Assembly: GCA_963762965.1 (NCBI GenBank)
Contig: CAVXME010000001.1
Span: 930,001-994,000, forward strand
Source: DATBAX01 sp963762965
Lineage (GTDB): Bacteria > Acidobacteriota > Terriglobia > Terriglobales > Acidobacteriaceae
Reading direction: 5' to 3'
DNA: 64,000 nucleotides
In this document: in pieces, positions 16,829 to 23,992 of the stretch
Numbering within the stretch: position 1 is the stretch's first letter
Layout of the letters: every line of letters begins with the position of its first letter
Notes under the pieces: generated by a model
The model's input: the letters and a program-made list of their open reading frames with translations, nothing else
The model's database searches: none
Told to the model about the DNA's origin: nothing
Translations under genes and position numbers: made by a program

Positions 16829-17938
16829 ATGAAGCATGCCTTGGTCTTACTCGCGCTACTGTTGGGGTTGGCAACCGCACCTCTCGCGGAAGAAACCGTA
16901 CACAAAGTTCCTATCCGTGACATCACTTCGGTGGAAGGCGTGAGAGAAAATCCGGTCATTGGATATGGGATCGTAGCCGGGCTCAAGGGTACCGGCGACA
17001 AACAACAAACTCTTTTCACCACCCAGACCCTGGCCAACATCCTGCAACGCATGGGAGTGCAGGTGTCGGCAACTACGATGATCGTCAAGAATGTCGCCGC
17101 CGTTTTTGTGACCGCCACTTTGCCTCCATTCGCCGGCCCCGGCACGCGGCTGGATGTGACGGTTTCTTCCACTGGCGACGCCAAGAGTCTGGAAGGTGGG
17201 ATGCTCTTGCTCACCCCTCTTTATGGCGCCGATGGGCAGGTCTATGGCGCGGCACAAGGTCCGTTGACCTTGGGCGGTTTCAGCGAGGGGCGCGCCGGGA
17301 ATTTGAAGCAGGTAAACCATCCCACCGTGGGCCGCATTCCGGGTGGTGGACTGGTGGAGCGTGACAGCTCGATAAACCTGAACAAACTGGAAAGGCTTTC
17401 GCTGCTTCTAAGCGATCCCAGCTTCAGCACTGCCGAGGATGTGGCCAAAGCGATCAATCGTGACCTTGAACACGAAGTTGCTTCGGTGGTGGACGGTCGC
17501 CGAGTGAACCTTGATGCTGCCGCCGTCAACCCGACCAGCCTTCCGGCCCTGTTGGCCCGAGTGGAGAATCTGACAGTGGAAGTTCATCATCGTGCCATTG
17601 TGGTGGTAAACGAGCGCACGGGCACGGTGGTCATGGGGAAGGACGTCCGCCTCGGAGCGGTTTCCATTCTGCACGGCAATCTCTCCATTGAAGTGACGGC
17701 CAAACTTACGGTCTCGCAGCCGAATCCGCTTTCCCGGGGGAAGACGGAAGTCGTTCCCGAGACTGCGGTGAAAGCTAGCGAGGCTCCCGCCCGCAGCATT
17801 GAACTGGAGGAAGGCGCGAGCATCGAGGAACTGGTCACCGGTTTGCAGAAAATTGGAGCCACGGCTCGCGATGTGATCGCTATTCTACAGGCCATCAAAG
17901 CCGCGGGAGCGTTGGAAGCTGATCTGGAGGTGATCTGA
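16829..17938 (+). CDS. flgI: Flagellar P-ring protein FlgI
   Basis: The 369-residue protein has a signal peptide (HALVLLALLLGLATAPLAEE). The conserved FlgI sequence follows: RDITSVEGVRENPVIGYGIV, GLKGTGDKQQTLFTTQTLAN, NVAAVFVTATLPPFAGPGTR, then GATARDVIAILQAIKAAGAL near the end. It forms the periplasmic ring around the rod. The ATG at 16829 is chosen because it begins the signal peptide and has AGGAA upstream; the frame is open back to 16799. The stop shares a base with the next start. Confidence 0.95.
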   Translation: MKHALVLLALLLGLATAPLAEETVHKVPIRDITSVEGVRENPVIGYGIVAGLKGTGDKQQTLFTTQTLANILQRMGVQVSATTMIVKNVAAVFVTATLPPFAGPGTRLDVTVSSTGDAKSLEGGMLLLTPLYGADGQVYGAAQGPLTLGGFSEGRAGNLKQVNHPTVGRIPGGGLVERDSSINLNKLERLSLLLSDPSFSTAEDVAKAINRDLEHEVASVVDGRRVNLDAAAVNPTSLPALLARVENLTVEVHHRAIVVVNERTGTVVMGKDVRLGAVSILHGNLSIEVTAKLTVSQPNPLSRGKTEVVPETAVKASEAPARSIELEEGASIEELVTGLQKIGATARDVIAILQAIKAAGALEADLEVI

Positions 17939-18345
17939 TGCATCCGGTATCCCTGACTGCCGCGTCTTCGTCTTCGTCGTCATCTTCATCTTTATCTTTA
18001 TCGTCCGTTCCTGACGCAGCGTATGCGCGCAAAGTGGTCAAGGCGGCACGGGACTTTGAAGCCGTGCTACTCACCTCGCTTTTCGGCTCCCTGGAAAAAA
18101 CTTTCACTGCGATCGGGGCAAAAAGTACGGACCCGGGAGCGAATGATTATCAGTACATGGGCGCCCAGGCCCTGGGCTCAAGTTTGGCGGCCTCGGGAGG
18201 AATTGGGATCGCTTCCATGATCGTTCACAATCTATTGAAATCCGGAGGTACAGCGGCCGATAGGCCAGTGGCACCCCCGACTAAAGTTTCTGCTCATCCT
18301 GACGATAAGGGAGATAGGAGTGCAATCCCGGGTTTGGCGAAGTGA
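17938..18345 (+). CDS. flgJ: FlgJ-type rod-binding protein (no muramidase domain)
   Basis: The 135-residue protein has a nine-serine run near its N-terminus followed by the FlgJ rod-binding core: KVVKAARDFEAVLLTSLFGS, a variable loop, and YQYMGAQALGSSLAASGGIG. The peptidoglycan hydrolase domain present in enteric FlgJ is absent, as in many phyla. It acts in the periplasm as the rod cap. The ATG overlaps the flgI stop by one base. The Ser run is encoded by a TCN/TCT microsatellite. The last 20 codons contain a sigma-28 promoter for flgM. Confidence 0.85.
   Translation: MHPVSLTAASSSSSSSSSLSLSSVPDAAYARKVVKAARDFEAVLLTSLFGSLEKTFTAIGAKSTDPGANDYQYMGAQALGSSLAASGGIGIASMIVHNLLKSGGTAADRPVAPPTKVSAHPDDKGDRSAIPGLAK
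18282..18308 (+). promoter_or_regulatory. Upstream sigma-28 promoter of flgM, inside flgJ
   Basis: TAAAGTTT at 18282-18289 (perfect -35), an 11-base spacer, then GACGATAA at 18301-18308 (one mismatch to GCCGATAA). It lies in the last codons of flgJ and points to flgM, 110 bases on. A second match lies 72 bases downstream. Confidence 0.72.
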
Positions 18346-18353
18346 GGTTTGAT

Positions 18354-18380
18354 TAAAGATTTCTAATCCTCCGCCGATAG
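18354..18380 (+). promoter_or_regulatory. Proximal sigma-28 promoter of flgM
   Basis: TAAAGATT at 18354-18361, an 11-base spacer, and GCCGATAG at 18373-18380. The predicted transcript start is about 30 bases before the flgM ATG. With the site at 18282 this gives two FliA promoters in tandem before the gene for FliA's own inhibitor, plus flgN, flgK and flgL. Confidence 0.85.
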
Positions 18381-18418
18381 CTCAATTGCAGGGAACATTC
18401 AAGGCGAGGTGATATCGA

Positions 18419-18718
18419 ATGAGAATCGACTTAAACCTGAAAACTCCGGAGGCCGCTGATCCGGCTCAAACCAGCAAATCCGGCGCACAGGTCAATTCTG
18501 GGGCGGGAAATGCAGGGGCGATCAGCGACACGGCAGTGCTTTCGCCGGACCAGAGCCGGGTGCAAGCACTTGCAGCCCAGGTCAGCCAGTTGCCAGAGAT
18601 CCGGCAGGAAAAAGTTGCCGCTCTGGCGCACGCCATTGAAACTGGGGTTTATCAGGTCCAGCCGCAGGAAACAGCTGAGGCATTGCTTTCCCAGATACAG
18701 GTTCGCTCGGCGGCATAA
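18419..18718 (+). CDS. flgM: Anti-sigma-28 factor FlgM
   Basis: FlgM binds FliA and is exported through the finished hook, releasing late gene expression. The 99-residue product begins MRIDLNLKTPE and carries the FlgM core in its C-terminal half: DTAVLSPDQSRVQALAAQV, the VAALAHAIETGVYQVQPQ segment and an ending ETAEALLSQI. Length is standard. It follows two sigma-28 promoters and starts 37 bases or so after the nearer one's -10 box. Confidence 0.9.
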   Translation: MRIDLNLKTPEAADPAQTSKSGAQVNSGAGNAGAISDTAVLSPDQSRVQALAAQVSQLPEIRQEKVAALAHAIETGVYQVQPQETAEALLSQIQVRSAA

Positions 18719-18741
18719 GGACCAGGCAAGGAAGACAAACC

Positions 18742-18921
18742 ATGAACGAACCAGGCATTACGGGATTGGAACCAGTAGCGCATGCTTCCTCGCTCGAAGG
18801 TCAGAAATCCCGGCGGGAATCGTGGTGGTCGCGCCGCCGCCGGCCGTCCCAGGTTCCAGAAGAATTTGAAGCTTTGGACGATCCCGAAGCGCCATCTCAC
18901 CAGATCGATAGTCTGGCATGA
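18742..18921 (+). CDS. 59-residue protein of unknown function between flgM and flgN
   Basis: I do not recognise this product. The ATG at 18742 has AAGGA eight bases upstream, and the stop overlaps the flgN ATG in an ATGA arrangement, which argues strongly that it is translated. The protein starts MNEPGITGLEPVAHA, has a basic centre (SRRESWWSRRRRPS) and ends acidic (PEEFEALDDPEA). It has no signal peptide or membrane helix. Position within the sigma-28 operon suggests a motility role, perhaps as a small regulator or chaperone partner, but that is inference. Confidence 0.6.
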   Translation: MNEPGITGLEPVAHASSLEGQKSRRESWWSRRRRPSQVPEEFEALDDPEAPSHQIDSLA

Positions 18922-19379
18922 CGGTGAAAGGGAACGTTATGGGCCAGAAAACGTCGTCGTCCAAGTTGCAGGACCGGGAGCTGCCTAGCTCGGAGCTCCC
19001 CGATTTTCATGCGCTGGATCGTCGCCTTGGGCTGATGCGCGAGTTGACCAGCGTCATCGAGCAAGCCAACACTGCCGTGATGAAGAGTGACTTGAGAGGG
19101 ATTGAGCGGCTTACCGCGCGGCAGCGAGAACTCTGCAATGTGCTGCGCGCGGTCGAAGCGCAGACCATGTTCCAGGGTTGTCATTCTCAGCGTCAGAGCA
19201 TCCTCGTGGATGAACTTGTAGTTGCCGCAAAACAGGTCCGCGATCTCAACCGGGAACATGCCGCTTTGCTGCGGCGCGCCCGCCGCACGGTGGACATCTT
19301 CTGCCGCGTACTGGCCAGTTCTGCCGTCACTTATAGTCCGCCAAAGCGTGAAGTACGGATGGCTCTTCCGGGCAAATAA
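18918..19379 (+). CDS. flgN: FlgN-type chaperone for hook-filament junction proteins
   Basis: The 153-residue helical protein lies between flgM and flgK, the standard flgN place, and its four-base ATGA overlap couples it to the small gene before. It contains a FlgN-like helical core (LGLMRELTSVIEQANTAVMK, IERLTARQRELCNVLRAVEA) and a basic tail. FlgN holds FlgK and FlgL in an export-ready state. FlgN sequences diverge strongly, so synteny carries much of the weight. An in-frame ATG at 18939 is a possible alternative start. Confidence 0.75.
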   Translation: MTVKGNVMGQKTSSSKLQDRELPSSELPDFHALDRRLGLMRELTSVIEQANTAVMKSDLRGIERLTARQRELCNVLRAVEAQTMFQGCHSQRQSILVDELVVAAKQVRDLNREHAALLRRARRTVDIFCRVLASSAVTYSPPKREVRMALPGK

Positions 19380-19381
19380 TT

Positions 19382-20761
19382 ATGTCCAGTCTTTTCGGCA
19401 CCATGTCGATCGCGACGGGAGCTCTCGAGGCCGAACAGGGCGCTCTGGAAGCCACCACCAACAACGTGGCCAATGTGAATACCCCTGGCTACTCCCGGCA
19501 AATACCGGTGCTGGTGGAAAACGATCCGGTGGTTGTAGGCAACGTGAGTTACGGGGAAGGGGTGTCTCTCGAAAAACTCATGAGCATTCGCGATCCCATT
19601 CTCCAGCTGCGCATCGGCGAAGAAACCCAGCAGCAAGGCCGGTTGAACGCTTATGTCTCGGCCATGCAGCAGGCGCAGGTTCCATTCGCCAGCAGCAGCG
19701 GGGACATCGGGACGCAAATCTCCAATTTCTTCAGCAGCCTGAGCCAGCTTTCCACCGATCCCACGAATCTTTCGCTGCGCCAAGGAGTTCTTACCGCGGC
19801 GGGAGACCTGGCCCAGGCATTCAACAACACAGCGAGCAATCTGACCCAACAGCAAAGCAATCTGAATCTGAGCGTGGTGCAGGATGTACAACAGGTCAAC
19901 ACGCTGACCAGCCAAATCGCCCAACTCAACGCGCAGATCAGCGACTTACAGAATTCGAACCAGGATGCCAGCACCTTTATTGACCAGCGCGATGTGGCGA
20001 TTGGAACGCTCTCCGGCTTGATTGACGTCTCCCAGATCCAAAGCGACGGCAACGGTCTGACCCTCACCACGTCGAACGGAACCGTGTTGGTGGCTGGCAA
20101 TCAGAGTTTTGCTCTCAGCACTCAGGCTGACTCGTCGGGTACGCAGCAAATTTACGCCCAGGGCACCAACATCACAGGAACTTTGACTTCCGGCGATCTG
20201 GCGGGGTTGCTACAGGCGCGAGATCAATCCATTCCCAGCCTGCTTTCGAATTTGGACACGCTGGCGTCAGGCCTGGCCAACGCTTTGAATACAGCGAACC
20301 AAAGCGGCTTTGACCTCAATGGGAATGCCGGAGGCGATATTTTCGTTGCGCCTTCGACCTCAGGACAAGGTTATGCCACGAATATGGCTGTCCAAATCAC
20401 TGATCCCTCGCTGATCGCCGCCAGTTCTGATGGCAGTCAGGGCAGCAATGGCAATGTAACCGTGCTGTCTGCGGTGCAAAACCAATCTGTCGCGGGCGGC
20501 CAAACCCCGACCGACTACTATTCGAATATTGTGTACACGGTCGCCAATGATGTATCGAATGGCAGTGCCGAATTGACTTCCGCGCAATCGATCCTGCAAC
20601 AGCTTCAAGACCAGCGGGGAAGTATTTCCGGCGTCTCGCTGGATGAGGAAGCTTCCAACATGGTGCAGTATCAACGCGCCTACGATGCTGCCGCCCAAGT
20701 GGTTACCACCGTGAACGATATGCTCTACGCCGTCATCAATATGGGGACATTAACTGGATGA
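19382..20761 (+). CDS. flgK: Hook-filament junction protein FlgK (HAP1)
   Basis: The 459-residue product starts with the FlgK pattern SLFGTMSIATGALEAEQGAL and TNNVANVNTPGYSRQ. It has a long coiled central part (DVQQVNTLTSQIAQLNAQIS) and ends GVSLDEEASNMVQYQRAYDA with AQVVTTVNDML, the HAP1 C-terminal helix. It joins hook to filament outside the cell. The ATG is three bases after flgN's stop and the gene overlaps flgL by four bases. Confidence 0.95.
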   Translation: MSSLFGTMSIATGALEAEQGALEATTNNVANVNTPGYSRQIPVLVENDPVVVGNVSYGEGVSLEKLMSIRDPILQLRIGEETQQQGRLNAYVSAMQQAQVPFASSSGDIGTQISNFFSSLSQLSTDPTNLSLRQGVLTAAGDLAQAFNNTASNLTQQQSNLNLSVVQDVQQVNTLTSQIAQLNAQISDLQNSNQDASTFIDQRDVAIGTLSGLIDVSQIQSDGNGLTLTTSNGTVLVAGNQSFALSTQADSSGTQQIYAQGTNITGTLTSGDLAGLLQARDQSIPSLLSNLDTLASGLANALNTANQSGFDLNGNAGGDIFVAPSTSGQGYATNMAVQITDPSLIAASSDGSQGSNGNVTVLSAVQNQSVAGGQTPTDYYSNIVYTVANDVSNGSAELTSAQSILQQLQDQRGSISGVSLDEEASNMVQYQRAYDAAAQVVTTVNDMLYAVINMGTLTG

Positions 20762-21651
20762 GCGCCATAAGAGTGAATCCGTATCCGCTGCCCGATCTCA
20801 TTGCTGCGCTGAATCAAACCCAGCAGCAACAAAACACCGCCACGCTCGAACTGAGCACGGGCAGCAAGATCAATGCGCCTTCAGACGATCCCGCCGGCGC
20901 CGCCGAGCTAATCCAGAACCAGGCCCAAAGCAGCCAGTCGGATTCTTTTTTGAGCAGTGCAAGCACCATCGACGGCTTGCTCTCGACCGCCGATTCCACC
21001 CTTAGTTCGGTGGTGACCGCCCTGCAACGCGCGATCAGTCTGGGCGTGGAGGGAGCCAATGGAACTCTTTCAGATTCGGATCGTACCGCCATAGCGCAAG
21101 AACTGACCGGAATTCAAACCCAGCTCATCAGCCTGGCCAACACGTCTTACCAGGGACAATATATTTTCGCCGGCACCGCCGAGACGCAGCCCTACGTAGT
21201 TGATGCCACCTCTCCTTCGGGTGTCACTTACGCCGGCAATGCGGGGACCAACAGCGTGACCATAGGAACCGGCTACCAACTACAGACGAACCTTCCCGGC
21301 TCGCAGATTTTTAACGGCGCGGGAGCGGACGTCTTCCAATCCATAAGCGATTTAATCAATGCGCTGCAATCGAACACAGCAATTAGCAGCGCCGTGAACG
21401 AAGTAAGCACTGCCTACAACTACTTGACCGCTCAACGGGTTTTTTATGGCAACGCGAAAAATCAAATCAGCGATCAGCAAAATTACTTAAATAGCGAGAA
21501 GGTGCAACTCGGCAGCCAGGAAAATACCATCGCAGGAGCGAACCTTCCCCTGGTCGCCAGCCAGTTGAATAATGCGCAAATTCAACTCAACGCCGAACTG
21601 AGTGCCATCGGAAGGATCTCGCAGACCAGTCTGTTTGATTATTTGAAATAG
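20758..21651 (+). CDS. flgL: Hook-filament junction protein FlgL (HAP3)
   Basis: The 297-residue flagellin-family protein has an N-terminal helix with STGSKINAPSDDPAGAAELI, NGTLSDSDRTAIAQELTGIQ and NTSYQGQYIFAGTAETQPY, and a C-terminal helix ending ELSAIGRISQTSLFDYL. FlgL caps FlgK and seats the first flagellin. The ATG overlaps the flgK stop (ATGA). Its 3' end overlaps the convergent fliT-like gene by 13 bases. The csrA and fliW genes often found after flgL are absent. Confidence 0.93.
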   Translation: MSAIRVNPYPLPDLIAALNQTQQQQNTATLELSTGSKINAPSDDPAGAAELIQNQAQSSQSDSFLSSASTIDGLLSTADSTLSSVVTALQRAISLGVEGANGTLSDSDRTAIAQELTGIQTQLISLANTSYQGQYIFAGTAETQPYVVDATSPSGVTYAGNAGTNSVTIGTGYQLQTNLPGSQIFNGAGADVFQSISDLINALQSNTAISSAVNEVSTAYNYLTAQRVFYGNAKNQISDQQNYLNSEKVQLGSQENTIAGANLPLVASQLNNAQIQLNAELSAIGRISQTSLFDYLK

Positions 21652-22004
21652 AGCCTACTCTGAGAATCGGCAGCCCAATACCTGGCAGACGACACATGGG
21701 TTCGCGCCGCTTCCAGGCGCGACTTCTCTGCCAACAGGCGCGCTTGCACATCAGGCAGGAAATGCTTTAGCTTTTCCAGGTTGCTGCGATATTCGATCGA
21801 TTCTTTTTCGAGCGCCGCGGCTGCTTCGGAATGCTGCGGCAGGCGCCGTAAGCCTTCCGCTGCGCGCAGCAGCTGGCGTAAGTCCGAAAAATCCTTGGGT
21901 TGAATGGTGGAACAATGCTTTCGTTCCGGGCGGAGGCGGACCAGCGCGGACCGCAGTTGATCGTTCACTTGCCGCAGGGTTTCGAGGGCGTCAGTGGGCA
22001 TCAT
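21639..22004 (-). CDS. Small helical FliT-like protein downstream of fliS
   Basis: The 121-residue product is predicted almost wholly helical with heptad-like Leu/Ala spacing and many Arg/Glu residues (for example RQLLRAAEGLRRLP). I see no family-defining motif. It starts with an ATGA overlap on the fliS stop, so it is translated with fliS. That is where fliT, the FliD chaperone, sits in many genomes; function is inferred from position. It converges on flgL with a 13-base overlap. Confidence 0.55.
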   Translation of the reverse strand: MMPTDALETLRQVNDQLRSALVRLRPERKHCSTIQPKDFSDLRQLLRAAEGLRRLPQHSEAAAALEKESIEYRSNLEKLKHFLPDVQARLLAEKSRLEAARTHVSSARYWAADSQSRLYFK

Positions 22005-22441
22005 CCTAGCCAGTCCTTGCGCGCATGATCGGATTCAGGAGTACCGGTCGCGCCTGCCGTGGCTGTGACGAATGACTTCTCCGCACGCTCAACTTGCATC
22101 CAGGCTTCACGCACCGCCAGTAGGTCCGTGATCTGCTGGGTAATCCTCCATTTCGAAGGATAGAACTGCGCCTGCACCAGACTCTGCCGAAGAACGTCGT
22201 AAAAATGGCTGAGGTCCCTGGCCACCTTGCCTCCGTTTACAAATTCCAGCGACGACTGGAGATGCCCGATGACCAGAATCGCGTGGTTGATTCGCTTGGT
22301 GCGCCGCTCAACATCATTCTGCACGATGGCTTTCGCCGCTTGCCGCAAATCTTCGATCATCTGCTCATAGAGCCGCACCACCAGTCCTACCGGGCTTGCG
22401 CCCCGAACCATCGCTTCTCGATATGACTGTCGGATATCCAA
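22001..22441 (-). CDS. fliS: Flagellin export chaperone FliS
   Basis: The 146-residue product has the FliS layout: SYREAMVRGASPVGLVVRLY followed by EQMIEDLRQAAKAI, then RINHAILVIGHLQSSLEFVN. The downstream LSHFYDVLRQSLVQAQF includes the segment that contacts flagellin's C-terminus. FliS keeps FliC unpolymerised in the cytoplasm. It begins 15 bases after fliD in the minus-strand fliC-fliD-fliS-fliT order. Length is slightly above the usual 125-135 because of a Thr/Ala/Gly-rich tail. Confidence 0.9.
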   Translation of the reverse strand: MDIRQSYREAMVRGASPVGLVVRLYEQMIEDLRQAAKAIVQNDVERRTKRINHAILVIGHLQSSLEFVNGGKVARDLSHFYDVLRQSLVQAQFYPSKWRITQQITDLLAVREAWMQVERAEKSFVTATAGATGTPESDHARKDWLG

Positions 22442-22456
22442 GAGCCCCCTTTCGCT

Positions 22457-23908
22457 TTAGCCGCTCGTGCTTTCACCGGAAGTTGGAGTCGTGTTGGTGT
22501 TCGGGGTCGTGGTTGGGGTAGAAGAGCCGGACGAGATCGACCCCAGCTCGGCGTTAACTTCCTGCAACAGAAACGGGTACTCTTCGAGATTTGCGTTGAC
22601 CTGGCTGAACTCCTGGTCCAGCAGGATTTTTTGCGTCGCCAGCCGGTTCTGAAAGCTGTTTATTTCAGTCGTGAGGCTGCCCTGTTCGGTCTGGTTCTCG
22701 GCTAGGTCTGCGTTGAGGATGCCTTCAACCGGGTCCGTCAGATTATTGAGGGCGGAGTTGAAGTTGTCGGCGAACCCGGACGAGGTGGAATTCTGAAAGA
22801 AATTCTGCACCGCCGAAGGATTCGCGCTCAATGCGCTGCTGAGCGTGGAACTGTTCACGCTCAGGGTCCCATCGTCGTTCAAGGTGATGCCCAGCGCGGC
22901 CAGGTTGGTAAAGCCGCTACTCACGGAAGTTGTGTCGGTAGTCGCGTAGCTGATGTCCGATGCCAGGCTGGATTGCAGGATTCGCAAGGCTGAATCAGCT
23001 CCGAGCGGGCCTTCGTTGTTGGTGGCGGCATTGACGGTGAATTGGCTGTTGATGTCGCCGATGACGGTATTGTATTCAATCACAAAATTGTTGATGGAGT
23101 TGGTGATTTGGTCTGTGTTTGGGCCCACCGATATCTGGACCGGCGTCGCCGGATCGGCGCTTACCAGATTCAGGGTCACATCCGGGATGGCACCGGTCAC
23201 CGTGTTCGTGGTGCTCGCGTAGGGGATTCCGTTGATCGTAATGTTGGCGTTGGTCCCGCCCACCGGAGGCTCGAACGTCAGACTGGTGGTGTTGTTGGCG
23301 ATTGCCAGGGCGCCCGGACTGCCACTCGCCTGGCTATAGATGGCCAGACGCGCGCCGCTGGCGTCGGTCACCACGCTGGCCGTAATGCCCCAATTGTTGG
23401 CGGTGCTCTGTGAATTGATCGAGGCAGCGAGCGTGGTTAGCGTGTCATTGCTGCCAGCTGTAATAGCAACGTCGGCCGTGGTGCCGCCCGCCCCTCCGAT
23501 TTGTATCTTCAGATCGCCGCTGGATTGGCCGTTGGGGAGAATCGACGTCTTTGCATTCGCAACTGAGTCGGTGTAGAGCGTCCCCGTACTGGCCAGACTG
23601 TTTACCACCAAGCTGTAGTTGGCAGCCGTGGCCCCGCTCTGCACCGTGGCGTTCACGATGGCTGACTCTGATGAGGTGGAAGTAACCGCCGTCAGCGCCC
23701 CGTTAGAAAGCCCTTCCACGGCGCTAGCCAAGTTGGAGAGATCAGTATTAATGCTGGTCAGGGCTGTTGCCCGGGTTTGCAGCGTCGTCACATCCTGTTG
23801 CCAGGCACTCAATTGCCCGCTCTGGACAGATTGGATTTCGGACACGACGGCGTTTACATCGATGCCGTTTCCGTTCAACAGGCTGGCGGCGTTAAAGCTT
23901 ATTCCCAT
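22457..23908 (-). CDS. fliD: Filament-capping protein FliD (HAP2)
   Basis: The 483-residue protein starts MGISFNAASLLNGNGIDVNA and has FliD N-terminal features (QDVTTLQTRATALTSINTDL). A mid-region with TINGIPYASTTNTVTGAIPD and DVTLNLVSA follows. The C-terminal helices (SLTTEINSFQNRLATQKIL) precede a low-complexity Ser/Thr/Pro tail of about 25 residues not usual in FliD. FliD caps the growing filament and folds emerging flagellin. It follows fliC by 84 bases, across a strong hairpin; no separate sigma-28 site was found, so readthrough from the fliC promoter is likely. Confidence 0.92.
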   Translation of the reverse strand: MGISFNAASLLNGNGIDVNAVVSEIQSVQSGQLSAWQQDVTTLQTRATALTSINTDLSNLASAVEGLSNGALTAVTSTSSESAIVNATVQSGATAANYSLVVNSLASTGTLYTDSVANAKTSILPNGQSSGDLKIQIGGAGGTTADVAITAGSNDTLTTLAASINSQSTANNWGITASVVTDASGARLAIYSQASGSPGALAIANNTTSLTFEPPVGGTNANITINGIPYASTTNTVTGAIPDVTLNLVSADPATPVQISVGPNTDQITNSINNFVIEYNTVIGDINSQFTVNAATNNEGPLGADSALRILQSSLASDISYATTDTTSVSSGFTNLAALGITLNDDGTLSVNSSTLSSALSANPSAVQNFFQNSTSSGFADNFNSALNNLTDPVEGILNADLAENQTEQGSLTTEINSFQNRLATQKILLDQEFSQVNANLEEYPFLLQEVNAELGSISSGSSTPTTTPNTNTTPTSGESTSG

Positions 23909-23956
23909 GGGGTTTACTCGATACGATTCTCATCGCGAACGACTCCGGAAATACAC

Positions 23957-23980
23957 AAGGAGGCGGTCTCCCGCCTCCTT
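23957..23980 (-). terminator. Perfect 10-bp hairpin between fliC and fliD
   Basis: Bases 23957-23966 (AAGGAGGCGG) pair perfectly with 23971-23980 around a TCTC loop. On the minus strand the hairpin lies 13 bases after the fliC stop and is followed by a GT-rich stretch rather than a clean T run. It may work as a partial terminator or RNA-stabilising stem that sets the high fliC to fliD ratio. Confidence 0.6.
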
Positions 23981-23992
23981 TGTCAAACCACC

